Assembly: GCF_900100315.1 (NCBI RefSeq)
Contig: NZ_FNFF01000002.1
Span: forward strand, 434,001-498,000
DNA from: Streptomyces indicus
GTDB lineage: Bacteria > Actinomycetota > Actinomycetes > Streptomycetales > Streptomycetaceae
Length of the DNA stretch: 64,000 bases
Direction: 5' to 3'
This document shows, piece after piece, positions 17,688 through 25,652 of this stretch; the first letter of the stretch is position 1, and every line of letters begins with the position of its first letter. The notes beneath the pieces were generated by a model, which did no database searches, was not told where the DNA came from, and worked only from the letters and a program-made list of their open reading frames with translations. Both the position numbers and the translations under genes were made by a program.

Positions 17688-19562
17688 TCAGTTGCCTCCC
17701 GTCGTGCTGCTGGACACCGTCGAGCCGGTGGGGACCGCGGAGCCGGTGGCGACACCGGCCTGCGAGACATGGGCGGGCGCGGGCCCGGCGGCCGCCCGTG
17801 CGGCCGTCGCCGCGGCAGGGGCGGCCGTGGCTGTCGCCGTGGCCGTCGCCGCCGCGAGGGCCGGTTCGGGTGCGCCGGCCCGCAGGGTGCGCCGCCTGCG
17901 GATCTCGCCGCCCGCCCAGACGGCCACCGGCGCGAGCGAGATGGCGAGCGCGAGGAACGCCCAGGTGCGCATGGCGACATGGGTGTGGCCGAGCACGAAG
18001 GAGGCCACCAGGGAGGTCGCGAGGATCGCCGCCCAGAAGAGGTGGATACGGAAGGTCAGGAGCCGGTCGGGCGAGGCGTCGCCGCCCTTGGGCGTGACCA
18101 CGAAGCGGCTCGGGCGGCGCACGACCGCCTCGCCGAGCGACTTGGCGTAGATCGGCGCGGAGAGCGCGGACATCGCCATGCCGGCCAGCCCGCCGGAGCC
18201 CTCGGGCTCGTGCGGCGAGACGTTGTGCCGCCGGTTCCACAGATAGAGGCCGACCTGGAGGGCCGCCGCGTCGCTGTAGAGCATCAGCCAGATGGAGGCC
18301 GCGACCTGGGTCCCGGAGGCGCCGAACCAGAGGAAGAGTCCGCAGCTGAGGATGCCGAGCACCCAGTTGACCGCGGTCATGGGGTAATACACCAGCATCA
18401 GCGAGTAGTTGAAGAACCGCCCCAGCGGCATCCGGAAGGGCGCCTTCCAGTACTGCTTGATGAGGGTCTCGTACGTCCCGCGCGACCAGCGCATCTGCTG
18501 GGTGAAGAAGTCGGTCCAGGACTCCGGGCCCTCCCCCACGGCCAGGACGTCCGGGGTGTAGACGGAGCGCCAGTGGTGCCCGGTGCGCGGGTTCTTGGTG
18601 CGGTGCAGCTCGAAGCCGGTGGCCATGTCCTCGGTGATCGAGTCGTAGAGCCCGCCGACCTGCTTGACGGCGCTGATCCGTACGGCGTTGTTGGTGCCGA
18701 CGAACATCGGGGCGCGGTAGCGGTTGCCCGCGCGCTGGATCAGCGCGTGGAAGAGGAACTGCTGGGATTCGGCGGCCTTGGTGACGGCCGGGGAGTAGTT
18801 GCCGTACACCTGCGGTCCGACGACGAAGGCGATGTCCGGGTCGCGGAAGTAACCCAGCATCCGCTCGAGGAAGTTGGGCATCGGCACGTGGTCGGTGTCG
18901 ACGGAGGCGAAGAACTCGTAGTCGTCGCCGTGCATCGCGAGCCACGCGTTGTAGTTGCCGTGCTTGGTCTTGGCCTTGTGGACACCCTTGTCGCGGTTCC
19001 ACTCGGGGACGCCCTTGCGCGTGAAGTGCCGGACGCCGAGTTCGGCGCAGAGGGCCTTGGCCTCGGGGTCGTCGCCCTCGTCGAGCAGCCAGACGTCCAG
19101 GTGCCCGTCGTGGCGCATCTTCATCGCGCCTTCGAGGGTGCCGCGGACCATGGATATGGGTTCCTTGCCGGGCACGTAGGTCGTCAGGAAGGCGACGCGG
19201 GTGCCGGGCTCGGGTGTCACGGGTATCGGGTCGCGGGCCACCATCGTCGCGTGGGCGATGGAGACGACGTTGATCAGCATGAACAGCTCGATCAGTCCGA
19301 TCGCCACGAGCATCGTGACGTCGAGATAGACCAGCCACTGGTCGCCGCCCTCGCGCTTGGTCCAGTGCGTGGGCCAGACCAGGTAGACGAGCAGGAGGCC
19401 GGTGAGCACCGGGGCGAGCGTCATCAGCAGGATCGCTCGTATTCGGTGCGGCTCACGCGAGAGGAGCTTGGTGTACTGCACCCGGTAGGCGGCTCCGTCG
19501 GGCTCGGTGAGCGGCCCGGCTATCCGGCTGTGGGTGTCGTAGTCGTAGCCCTCCGGCGGCAC
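17688..19562 (-). CDS. cslA: Cellulose synthase-like glycosyltransferase CslA
   Basis: A 624-residue GT2 membrane synthase. Two TM helices (about 42-62, 78-100), the catalytic domain with DEGDD (161), DTD (222-224), TED (310-312) and QQMRW (355-359), then about five or six more TM helices, as in processive beta-glucan synthases. The last 70 residues are an Ala/Thr-rich low-complexity tail. CslA makes a beta-glucan at hyphal tips and is known to interact with DivIVA. Start ATG at 19562; an upstream inverted repeat is at 19579-19604. No PilZ domain is visible. Confidence 0.95.
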   Translation of the reverse strand: MPPEGYDYDTHSRIAGPLTEPDGAAYRVQYTKLLSREPHRIRAILLMTLAPVLTGLLLVYLVWPTHWTKREGGDQWLVYLDVTMLVAIGLIELFMLINVVSIAHATMVARDPIPVTPEPGTRVAFLTTYVPGKEPISMVRGTLEGAMKMRHDGHLDVWLLDEGDDPEAKALCAELGVRHFTRKGVPEWNRDKGVHKAKTKHGNYNAWLAMHGDDYEFFASVDTDHVPMPNFLERMLGYFRDPDIAFVVGPQVYGNYSPAVTKAAESQQFLFHALIQRAGNRYRAPMFVGTNNAVRISAVKQVGGLYDSITEDMATGFELHRTKNPRTGHHWRSVYTPDVLAVGEGPESWTDFFTQQMRWSRGTYETLIKQYWKAPFRMPLGRFFNYSLMLVYYPMTAVNWVLGILSCGLFLWFGASGTQVAASIWLMLYSDAAALQVGLYLWNRRHNVSPHEPEGSGGLAGMAMSALSAPIYAKSLGEAVVRRPSRFVVTPKGGDASPDRLLTFRIHLFWAAILATSLVASFVLGHTHVAMRTWAFLALAISLAPVAVWAGGEIRRRRTLRAGAPEPALAAATATATATAAPAAATAARAAAGPAPAHVSQAGVATGSAVPTGSTVSSSTTGGN

Positions 19563-19578
19563 AGCGCCCTCCTCTGGA

Positions 19579-19604
19579 TCGTTCGGCTCGCCCTGATCGA
19601 ACGA
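19579..19604. promoter_or_regulatory. Inverted repeat upstream of cslA
   Basis: Arms tcgttcg (19579-19585) and cgaacga (19598-19604), 17 bp before the cslA start. It could be an operator or a leader hairpin; no regulator can be named. Confidence 0.4.
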
Positions 19605-19765
19605 GCCAACACCCCCACAAAAGTGGAGAAACTCGGGCGTGTCGACCGGAAGGGGCCGAGCGTGCGCTTTATTTCCCGGACGGAGGGCCGGTCAGGGCTC
19701 GCGAGTTGCGATCACGCGGAGGTGGTGCGCTGGGCGGGAGGAGGTGCCGCGAGGGGCCGAGAGGG

Positions 19766-20443
19766 CTACTTGCGTACGGTCTTCCGCAGCCGGTGGCGTA
19801 CCGCGCGCTGGGCGATGGGACCGAGCTCCTCCACCGCCGCGACCAGCACGGACAGCTGTTCCAGGGCGGCCAGGGCGCGTTCGGCGCCGGCCGGGTCGAC
19901 CCCTTCGTACAGCTCGATGCCGACGAAGGAGGCGCTGACCGCGCGGGCGAGTCCGACCGGGTCGGCGAACTCGCCGAGCGGGCTCGCGGACAGGACGCGC
20001 ACGAGGACCTTCTCGATCTCGGCGATCCACAGGTCGAGCCCGGCCGCGGTCGCGGGGGCGAGCGGCGGGTGGGTCTGGGCGCCGGCGAGCAGCTGGGCGA
20101 GCACGGCGACATGGCCGTCCGCGCTCTCCCGCTCGTGCATCTCGCGGCCGAAGACGAGCAGGTCGGCGAGGGTCTCGATGCGGTCGAGCCGCTCGCGGTA
20201 GAGGGCCACGCGCTGTTCCGAGGCGTACCGGCAGGTCTCGGCGAGCAGCTCATCGACGGAGCCGAAGTGGTAGAAGACCAGCGCCTGGTTGACGCCCGCG
20301 GCGGCCGCGATGGAGCGGGCCGAGGTCTTGGCGATGCCCTGCTCGACGAGGGTGCGCAGGGCGCCGTCGACCAGCTTCTGCTTGGTCTCGGCGCTCTTGG
20401 CGGCCTTGTCCTTGGCGGACGCGGAGGTGGCGCGGGGTGTCAT
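19766..20443 (-). CDS. TetR-family regulator of the SRPBCC/DUF4166 operon
   Basis: A 225-residue TetR regulator. N-terminal Ala/Lys-rich tail, HTH about 20-66 (KTSARSIAAAAGVNQALVFYHFGSVDELL), helical ligand domain after. Its ATG overlaps the stop of the DUF4166 gene (ATGA, 20440-20443), so it is the last gene of a three-gene operon. The twin palindromes at 21939-21987 before the operon are the expected autoregulatory operators. Ends with a basic tail (RHRLRKTVRK). Confidence 0.92.
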   Translation of the reverse strand: MTPRATSASAKDKAAKSAETKQKLVDGALRTLVEQGIAKTSARSIAAAAGVNQALVFYHFGSVDELLAETCRYASEQRVALYRERLDRIETLADLLVFGREMHERESADGHVAVLAQLLAGAQTHPPLAPATAAGLDLWIAEIEKVLVRVLSASPLGEFADPVGLARAVSASFVGIELYEGVDPAGAERALAALEQLSVLVAAVEELGPIAQRAVRHRLRKTVRK

Positions 20444-21120
20444 GCGCGCGCCTCCTCGCGTACGGGGCGCAGGCCCGGCCGGACCCCGCAGCGGCCGACG
20501 CTCTCGTAGCGGGCGGTGAAGGAGCCCTCGTAGCCGAAGAGCGGTCCGAAGCGGCGGTTGGTGACGCGCACGCGGATACGGAAGCGGCCGGCCCGCTCGT
20601 CGTAGTGCTCGCGCACCTCGGCGTCGCCGCCGATCAGCTCGGGGACGCGGAGGTCGACGCGGCCCTCGCGGAAGCGGTGAATCCCGGAGCGGATCACGAG
20701 TCCGCCCCGCTCGTCCACGGAGAGGTGCAGGTCGGACGCGAGGTGCTGGTGCGTGCCGAGGTAGTCGAGGATGCGGTCGCCCTGGGGGCCGAGCACCATC
20801 TGGGCGTCGAAGCGGCGGGGACCGCCGGGGAGGTTGAACGTGCGCACGAAGCTCACGGTCTCACGGCCGTAGGTGTCGGTGTACGGCACGTTCTCGATGG
20901 TGAAGGGGACGTGCCGGCCTTCGCGCGGAACCAGGATGTTGCGCGTGGTGCCGAGCGCGAGGAAGGGCTTGACCCATGGGCCGCCGTGCCAGATGCGGTC
21001 CATCACTCCGGTGCCGAAGCAGGCCTCGCCGCTCGCGAGACCGACGGAGAAGCGGCGCCGCATCTCGGGGTGGAGGCGGTCGAAGTCGGCGCCGAGGACG
21101 GTGCGGAAGATCGAGGTCAC
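20440..21120 (-). CDS. DUF4166 protein
   Basis: A 226-residue soluble protein with the DUF4166 pattern: IFRTVLGADFDRLHPEMRRR at the start and a GVMDRIWHGGPWVKPFLALG segment. The family is rich in beta strands and often linked to lipid or membrane-associated proteins; biochemical role unknown. GTG start at 21120, one base after the stop of the SRPBCC gene; ATGA overlap with the TetR gene. The tight coupling of all three genes implies a shared role. Confidence 0.8.
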   Translation of the reverse strand: MTSIFRTVLGADFDRLHPEMRRRFSVGLASGEACFGTGVMDRIWHGGPWVKPFLALGTTRNILVPREGRHVPFTIENVPYTDTYGRETVSFVRTFNLPGGPRRFDAQMVLGPQGDRILDYLGTHQHLASDLHLSVDERGGLVIRSGIHRFREGRVDLRVPELIGGDAEVREHYDERAGRFRIRVRVTNRRFGPLFGYEGSFTARYESVGRCGVRPGLRPVREEARA

Positions 21121-21121
21121 G

Positions 21122-21913
21122 TCAGTTCTCCTGCGTGGTGAGGGTGCCGAGGATGCGGGGTGCGCGGGCGCCGGCCCGCGGGGTGCGGCCGCAGCGGCGG
21201 GCGGCCGGGGTGAAGGGCAGGGGCGGCAGGCGGAGCAGGAGCACGAAGAGGGTGGCCGGGATGCCGACGATCGCGAAGAGGAAGAAGAACACCCCGAAGT
21301 CGGCGTAACCACTGGCCAGGAGGAACACCAGGGGTTGGAGCGCGAAGACGAGGAACAGGCCGAGCAGCGCGAGCAGCAGCAGCGTCCGCATCAGCATCTC
21401 GGTGAGCCAGTGCACCAGCGACCAGCGCGGCGTGATGCCCTCCTCCAGCCAGAGCCGCAGCCGGTCGAAGGACCAGGCGGTGGCCCAGCCCATCAGCGGC
21501 CGGAACACGCAACGGTCGGCCGCCTTGCCGAACCGCCCCCAGCGCGGGGTGTAGTCGTACCCGGTGATGAAGCGGACGCCGCCCTCCTCGGGCACGTACC
21601 GCCAGTAGCCGCTGCCCTCCTTCAGGAGCGAGAGCGGGTGCGGCGAGGAGAAGCGCAGGGCCGAGGTGCGGGTGCCGTCGGGGCGGATCTTCTCGCCGGC
21701 CGAGATCCCGGTGCCGGCGATCTTCAGGAAGGGCAGCAGGCGGGTGGCGTACCGGAAGTGCTGCGGCTCGCCCGCCGCCTTCGGGAGGTAGTCGATCTCG
21801 CCGAAGCGCAGGTCCCAGCGCCGGTGTTCGGCCGGGTTCTGGGTGCGCTCCCAGAGGTCCTCCATGTCGGCGCGGATGAACGCCTCGACGTACAGACCTG
21901 CTCGTTCCCCCAT
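21122..21913 (-). CDS. SRPBCC-fold protein with C-terminal membrane helices
   Basis: A 263-residue protein. Residues 1-165 look like an SRPBCC (START/polyketide-cyclase) hydrophobic-ligand domain (YVEAFIRADMEDLWERTQNP is its typical first strand and helix). Residues about 165-245 hold two or three strong TM helices, followed by a basic, proline-rich tail. So a lipid-binding domain is tethered to the membrane. First gene of the operon, controlled by the twin palindromes. The ATG at 21913 is chosen since upstream in-frame codons run through the operators. Confidence 0.8.
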   Translation of the reverse strand: MGERAGLYVEAFIRADMEDLWERTQNPAEHRRWDLRFGEIDYLPKAAGEPQHFRYATRLLPFLKIAGTGISAGEKIRPDGTRTSALRFSSPHPLSLLKEGSGYWRYVPEEGGVRFITGYDYTPRWGRFGKAADRCVFRPLMGWATAWSFDRLRLWLEEGITPRWSLVHWLTEMLMRTLLLLALLGLFLVFALQPLVFLLASGYADFGVFFFLFAIVGIPATLFVLLLRLPPLPFTPAARRCGRTPRAGARAPRILGTLTTQEN

Positions 21914-21938
21914 GACAAACCCCCTGCTCGGTACGTTA

Positions 21939-21987
21939 TTGAGCGACCGCTCAAAAAGAAGGTACGTCTTTTTGAGCGACTGCTCAA
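21939..21987. promoter_or_regulatory. Twin TetR-type operators
   Basis: Two palindromes, ttgagcg-ac-cgctcaa at 21939-21954 and ttgagc-gact-gctcaa at 21972-21987, with centres 33 bp apart (three helical turns). They sit 26-74 bp before the start of the SRPBCC gene, over the expected promoter. Confidence 0.85.
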
Positions 21988-22028
21988 CTCCCGGACGGGG
22001 TCCGCGTCCGTGACCTCGGGCACAAGAA

Positions 22029-22052
22029 AACCCCCGCCCGTGGGCGGGGGTT
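22029..22052 (-). terminator. Terminator of the thiamine-binding protein gene
   Basis: Stem aacccccgcc / ggcgggggtt with a 4-nt loop; on the minus strand it is followed by ttttcttg, a good intrinsic terminator. Confidence 0.9.
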
Positions 22053-22078
22053 CTCAAGAAGACGGTCGGGCGCCGGGC

Positions 22079-22378
22079 TCAGTCGCCCTGGGTCAGATAC
22101 CGCTGCACCGTCTCGGCCTTCTTCGTCAGACCGTCCGTGACACCCGGGCGGATGTCCGCCTTCATCACGACGGAGACCCGCGGCGCACGCGCCTCGACGG
22201 CCGCGACGGCGCGCTTGACCACGTCCATCACCTCGTCCCAGTCGCCTTCGACCGAGGTGAACATGGCGTCGGTGCGGTACGGGAGCCCCGAGTCCCGTAC
22301 GACACGGACGGCGTCGGCGACGTACTCCCCCACTTCCTCGCCGACACCGAGCGGCGTGACCGAGAACGCTACGATCAT
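22079..22378 (-). CDS. MTH1187-family thiamine-binding protein
   Basis: A 99-residue ferredoxin-like protein of the MTH1187/YkoF group ([20 protein letters not shown] start; [19 protein letters not shown] centre), which binds thiamine or hydroxymethylpyrimidine-like ligands in characterised members. Overlaps the DUF3817 stop by ATGA (22375-22378), so is co-translated. Family assignment is strong; physiological role is uncertain. Confidence 0.88.
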   Translation of the reverse strand: MIVAFSVTPLGVGEEVGEYVADAVRVVRDSGLPYRTDAMFTSVEGDWDEVMDVVKRAVAAVEARAPRVSVVMKADIRPGVTDGLTKKAETVQRYLTQGD

Positions 22379-22719
22379 GCGCCGACGACCCCTTCACGGC
22401 GGGCGCGCGCGGCGATGACCTGGTCGCGCTCCTCGGCGCGCAGCATCTTCTCGGCGTAGAAGCCGCCGAAGGGGATCACGGAGAGGACGAACAGGATCAG
22501 CGGGCGCTTGACCTCCCACTTGGTCCGGTTCCAGGCGTCCGCGAGGAAGACCAGGAAGAGCACGACGAGCACGCCGTGCACCGCGCCCATGACCGGGACG
22601 GCGTTGAAGTCCGTGGTGCGCTTGAGCACCGAGCAGACGAGCAGCAGGAGGAACGACACCGCTTCGACGGCGGAGACCAGTCGCAGGCGTCGGACGGCGG
22701 AGGCGGTCTTGATGTCCAC
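22375..22719 (-). CDS. DUF3817 integral membrane protein
   Basis: A 114-residue membrane protein with about three helices and the conserved [20 protein letters not shown] and FGGFYAEK segments of DUF3817. Paralogue of the gene at 12260. GTG start at 22719. It is the first gene of a two-gene unit with the thiamine-binding protein, which hints at a transport or membrane-sensing role connected with that ligand; this is inference. Confidence 0.85.
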   Translation of the reverse strand: MDIKTASAVRRLRLVSAVEAVSFLLLLVCSVLKRTTDFNAVPVMGAVHGVLVVLFLVFLADAWNRTKWEVKRPLILFVLSVIPFGGFYAEKMLRAEERDQVIAARARREGVVGA

Positions 22720-22828
22720 TTCGAGGGCACCTTCGAGACAGGGGGTGACGGAAGTCAGGGCACTCTCAGGGTACGGATCCGACTTCTGACCCTGTCGGCG
22801 GGTATGCCCTGACGGCTAACGTCGCTCC

Positions 22829-23467
22829 GTGGCAACGTTCCGACTCCAAGGCAGCAAGGTGCTCGCCGTCGACATGACGGGCGACGCCGTGAAGGCGAAG
22901 AACGGCTCGATGGTCGCCTACGACGGCCAGATGGCGTTCAAGAAACTCTCCGGCGGCGGCGAGGGCATCCGTGGCATGGTCACGCGCCGGCTGACCGGTG
23001 AGCAGATGGTGCTGATGGAGGTGAAGGGGCACGGCACGTGCTTCTTCGCCGACCGCGCCTCCGAGATCAACCTCGTCAACCTCCACAACGACAAGCTGTA
23101 CGTCGAGGCCAGCAATCTGCTGGCCACGGACGCCGGGCTGCGTACGGGCACGACCTTCACGGGGATGCGCGGCGCGACCTCGGGCAACGGCCTGTTCACC
23201 ACGACCATCGAGGGCACGGGCCAGGCGGCCCTGATGTCCGACGGTCCGGCCGTGGTGCTCCGCGTCTCGCCGCAGTACCCGCTGATCGTCGACCCGGGCG
23301 CGTACATCGCGCACCAGGGGAACGTCCGCCAGTCCTTCCAGTCCGGCGTGACCTTCCGCACCTTCATGGGCGAGGGCGGCGGCGAGGCCTTCCAGGTCCG
23401 CTTCGAGGGCGACGGGCTCGTGTACGTGCAGCCGAGCGAGCGGAACACCATCGGAGGAGACGTCTGA
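22829..23467 (+). CDS. AIM24-family protein, first of three
   Basis: A 212-residue beta-rich protein of the AIM24 family (named from a mitochondrial protein; also common in actinobacteria, function unknown). Shows the family pattern of repeated short beta strands and the segment GLFTTTIEGTGQAAL. GTG start; TAACGT (22817-22822) 6 nt before it suggests leaderless expression. Its stop overlaps the next start (TGATG). Confidence 0.87.
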   Translation: MATFRLQGSKVLAVDMTGDAVKAKNGSMVAYDGQMAFKKLSGGGEGIRGMVTRRLTGEQMVLMEVKGHGTCFFADRASEINLVNLHNDKLYVEASNLLATDAGLRTGTTFTGMRGATSGNGLFTTTIEGTGQAALMSDGPAVVLRVSPQYPLIVDPGAYIAHQGNVRQSFQSGVTFRTFMGEGGGEAFQVRFEGDGLVYVQPSERNTIGGDV

Positions 23468-24117
23468 TGCCGTTCCGCGAGATCAACTCCAAGATGATCG
23501 AGGCCACGGTCGGCCCCGGCCAGAAGCTCTTCTCCCAGCGCGGCGCGATGCTCGCGTACAAGGGAGAGGTCTCCTTCACGCCCAACATCCAGGGCGGGCA
23601 GGGCGGTATCGGCTCGATGATCGGGCGGCGCGTGGCCGGCGAGGCCACCCCGCTGATGACCGTCGAGGGCAGCGGCACCGTGATGTTCGGCCACGGCGGC
23701 CACCACATCCAGGTGATCAACCTGACCGGCGACACCTTGTACGTCGAGGCCGACCGGCTGCTCGCCTTCGACGGGACGCTCCAGCAGGGCACGATGTTCA
23801 TGGGCTCGCAGGGCGGGGTCATGGGCATGGTGCGCGGCCAGGTGACCGGCCAGGGTCTGTTCACGACCACCCTCAAGGGGCACGGCGCGGTCGCGGTGAT
23901 GGCGCACGGCGGGGTCATCGAGATCCCGATCACCCCGCAGCGCCCGGTGCACGTGGACCCGCAGGCCTACGTCGCCCACCACGGCGACGTACGCAACAAG
24001 CTGTCCACGGCGCTCGGCTGGCGGGACATGGTGGGGCGCGGCTCGGGTGAGGCGTTCCAGCTGGAGCTGTCCGGCAGCGGTGCGGTGTACGTCCAGGCCT
24101 CGGAGGAGAAGCTGTGA
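23467..24117 (+). CDS. AIM24-family protein, second of three
   Basis: A 216-residue paralogue of its neighbours (GLFTTTLKGHGAVAV matches GLFTTTIEGTGQAAL of the first). Glycine-rich, no signal peptide or TM helix. One-base overlap with the upstream gene and a GTGA overlap with the next: a single translationally coupled operon. Likely parts of one hetero-oligomer, by inference. Confidence 0.88.
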   Translation: MPFREINSKMIEATVGPGQKLFSQRGAMLAYKGEVSFTPNIQGGQGGIGSMIGRRVAGEATPLMTVEGSGTVMFGHGGHHIQVINLTGDTLYVEADRLLAFDGTLQQGTMFMGSQGGVMGMVRGQVTGQGLFTTTLKGHGAVAVMAHGGVIEIPITPQRPVHVDPQAYVAHHGDVRNKLSTALGWRDMVGRGSGEAFQLELSGSGAVYVQASEEKL

Positions 24118-24899
24118 ACACCCCTATGGGCGCGGGGCCCGTGGTCCACGACCCGATGACGCTGCCGAGCGACGACAACGTGAACGCGTACACCTTCTGC
24201 GTGGAGCTCAAGGGCAGCCAGTGGTTCCTCCAGAAGGGCAAGATGATCGCCTATTACGGGTCGATCGAGTTCAACGGGATCGGGCACGGACGGCTCGACC
24301 GCCTGGTCCGTACGTCCTTCCACTCGCCGCTGCACGCGAGCGACTGGGTGGTGGCCGAGGGCAGCGGCAAGATGCTGCTCGCCGACCGGTCCTTCGACGT
24401 GAACTCGTACGACCTGGACAACGGCAACCTGACGATCCGCTCCGGGAACCTGCTCGCGTACCAGCCGACCCTGGCGCTCAAGCAGTCGATCGTGCCGGGC
24501 TTCCTGACGCTGATCGGCACGGGCAAGTTCGTGGCCGCGTCCAACGGTCCGGTGGTCTTCATGGAGCCGCCGATCCGCGTGGACCCGCAGGCGCTGGTCG
24601 GCTGGGCGGACTGCCCCTCCCCGTGCCACCACTACGACCACGGGTACATGTCGGGCGTGATGGGCGGCGTCCGGGCGCTGACCGGGATCGGCGGGGCCTC
24701 AGGTGAGGAGCACCAGTTCGAGTTCGTCGGGGCCGGGACCGTGCTGCTCCAGTCCAGCGAGGCGCTGATGGCCGAGCAGGCGACGGGGCACGTGCCGCAC
24801 CAGGCGGGCGTGCCGGGTGGGGGCGGCACTCCGGGGCAGGCCGGCATTCCGCGGATGCCGGGGCAGCTCGGGGATCTGCAGCGGCGGTTCGGGCTCTGA
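24114..24899 (+). CDS. AIM24-family protein, third of three
   Basis: A 261-residue AIM24 paralogue, more diverged, with a Gly/Pro/Gln-rich C-terminal tail (about 222-261) ending in LGDLQRRFGL. GTG start inside the previous stop codon. The DNA for the last residues is repeated several times after the stop (24869-25030). Confidence 0.87.
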   Translation: MNTPMGAGPVVHDPMTLPSDDNVNAYTFCVELKGSQWFLQKGKMIAYYGSIEFNGIGHGRLDRLVRTSFHSPLHASDWVVAEGSGKMLLADRSFDVNSYDLDNGNLTIRSGNLLAYQPTLALKQSIVPGFLTLIGTGKFVAASNGPVVFMEPPIRVDPQALVGWADCPSPCHHYDHGYMSGVMGGVRALTGIGGASGEEHQFEFVGAGTVLLQSSEALMAEQATGHVPHQAGVPGGGGTPGQAGIPRMPGQLGDLQRRFGL

Positions 24900-25030
24900 T
24901 GTCCGCAGCTGCGGCTCGGCCTTGACGGCCGGGGATCCGCAGCGCGCTTCGGGCGCTGACGGCCGGAGATCTGCAGTGGCGCTTGGGGCTCTGACGGCCG
25001 GAGATCTGCGGTGACCGTCAAGGCTCGGAG
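24869..25030 (+). repeat. Degenerate 34-35 bp tandem repeats from the end of the third AIM24 gene
   Basis: The gene's last codons (cggggatctgcagcggcggt...) are followed by diverged copies starting near 24897, 24929, 24963 and 24998, each with gatc(t/c)gcag, a ttcgggctc-like middle and a tgacggc ending. The stop codon itself is part of the unit. Confidence 0.75.
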
Positions 25031-25106
25031 CGTGAACGGTAGTCTGCGGAGTGTGACGTCGAACGCGTGCGCCCACGCGCGCGTGCACCCCCTGCCACCC
25101 TCCACG

Positions 25107-25155
25107 GAACCGAATCCATTGGTTCAGTATTCAACTTTCTAGGTAGAATCGATTC
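25107..25155 (+). promoter_or_regulatory. Promoter and operators of the MarR gene
   Basis: TAGAAT at 25144-25149 is a good -10, 6 nt before the ATG, indicating a leaderless mRNA. The perfect palindrome gaatcgattc (25146-25155) overlaps it and touches the start codon; a second inverted repeat gaacc/ggttc (25107-25125) lies near the -35. Both fit MarR autorepression. Confidence 0.7.
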
Positions 25156-25635
25156 ATGGAGACCGACAACGCCACCCCCCGCTGGCTCACCGAGGACGAG
25201 CAGTGCGCCTGGCGCACCCATCTCGCCGTGAACCGGCTCCTCACCTATCAGCTGGAAAAGGATCTCCAGCCGTTCGGCCTGACCTACAACGACTACGAGA
25301 TCCTCGTGAACCTCTCGGAGTCCGAGTCCCTGCGGATGCGGATGAGCGACCTGGCCACCGCGACCCTTCAGTCCAAGAGCCGGCTCTCGCACCAGATCAC
25401 CCGCATGGAGAACGCGGGCCTGGTCCGCCGCGAGAACTGCGAGTCCGACCGCCGCGGCCTGTACGCGGTGCTCACCGACGAGGGGCTCGCGACCATGCAG
25501 AAGGTCGCGCCGCACCATGTCGCCTCGGTGCGCAAGCACTACATCGACCTGATGACCCCCGAGGCGCTCGCCACCCTGCGGGCCACGCTCGGACCGATCG
25601 CCGACCACCTGCACGCGCAGCGCGGCAAGGCGTGA
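25156..25635 (+). CDS. MarR-family transcriptional regulator
   Basis: A 159-residue MarR protein, winged HTH about 55-115 (MRMSDLATATLQSKSRLSHQI) with the wing motif ESDRRG. It has one cysteine at 95 (RENCESD) near the wing, a possible redox switch as in OhrR-like proteins, though OhrR cysteine sits elsewhere. Converges with the histidine kinase gene 18 bp away. Targets beyond itself cannot be named. Confidence 0.9.
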   Translation: METDNATPRWLTEDEQCAWRTHLAVNRLLTYQLEKDLQPFGLTYNDYEILVNLSESESLRMRMSDLATATLQSKSRLSHQITRMENAGLVRRENCESDRRGLYAVLTDEGLATMQKVAPHHVASVRKHYIDLMTPEALATLRATLGPIADHLHAQRGKA

Positions 25636-25652
25636 CCCGCGGCCGGCGGGGC

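Noticed and set aside
15913..19338. A 1141-codon frame over glxA and cslA
   Set aside because: Shadow in another frame of two certain genes; Arg/Gly/Pro-rich composition typical of wrong frames.
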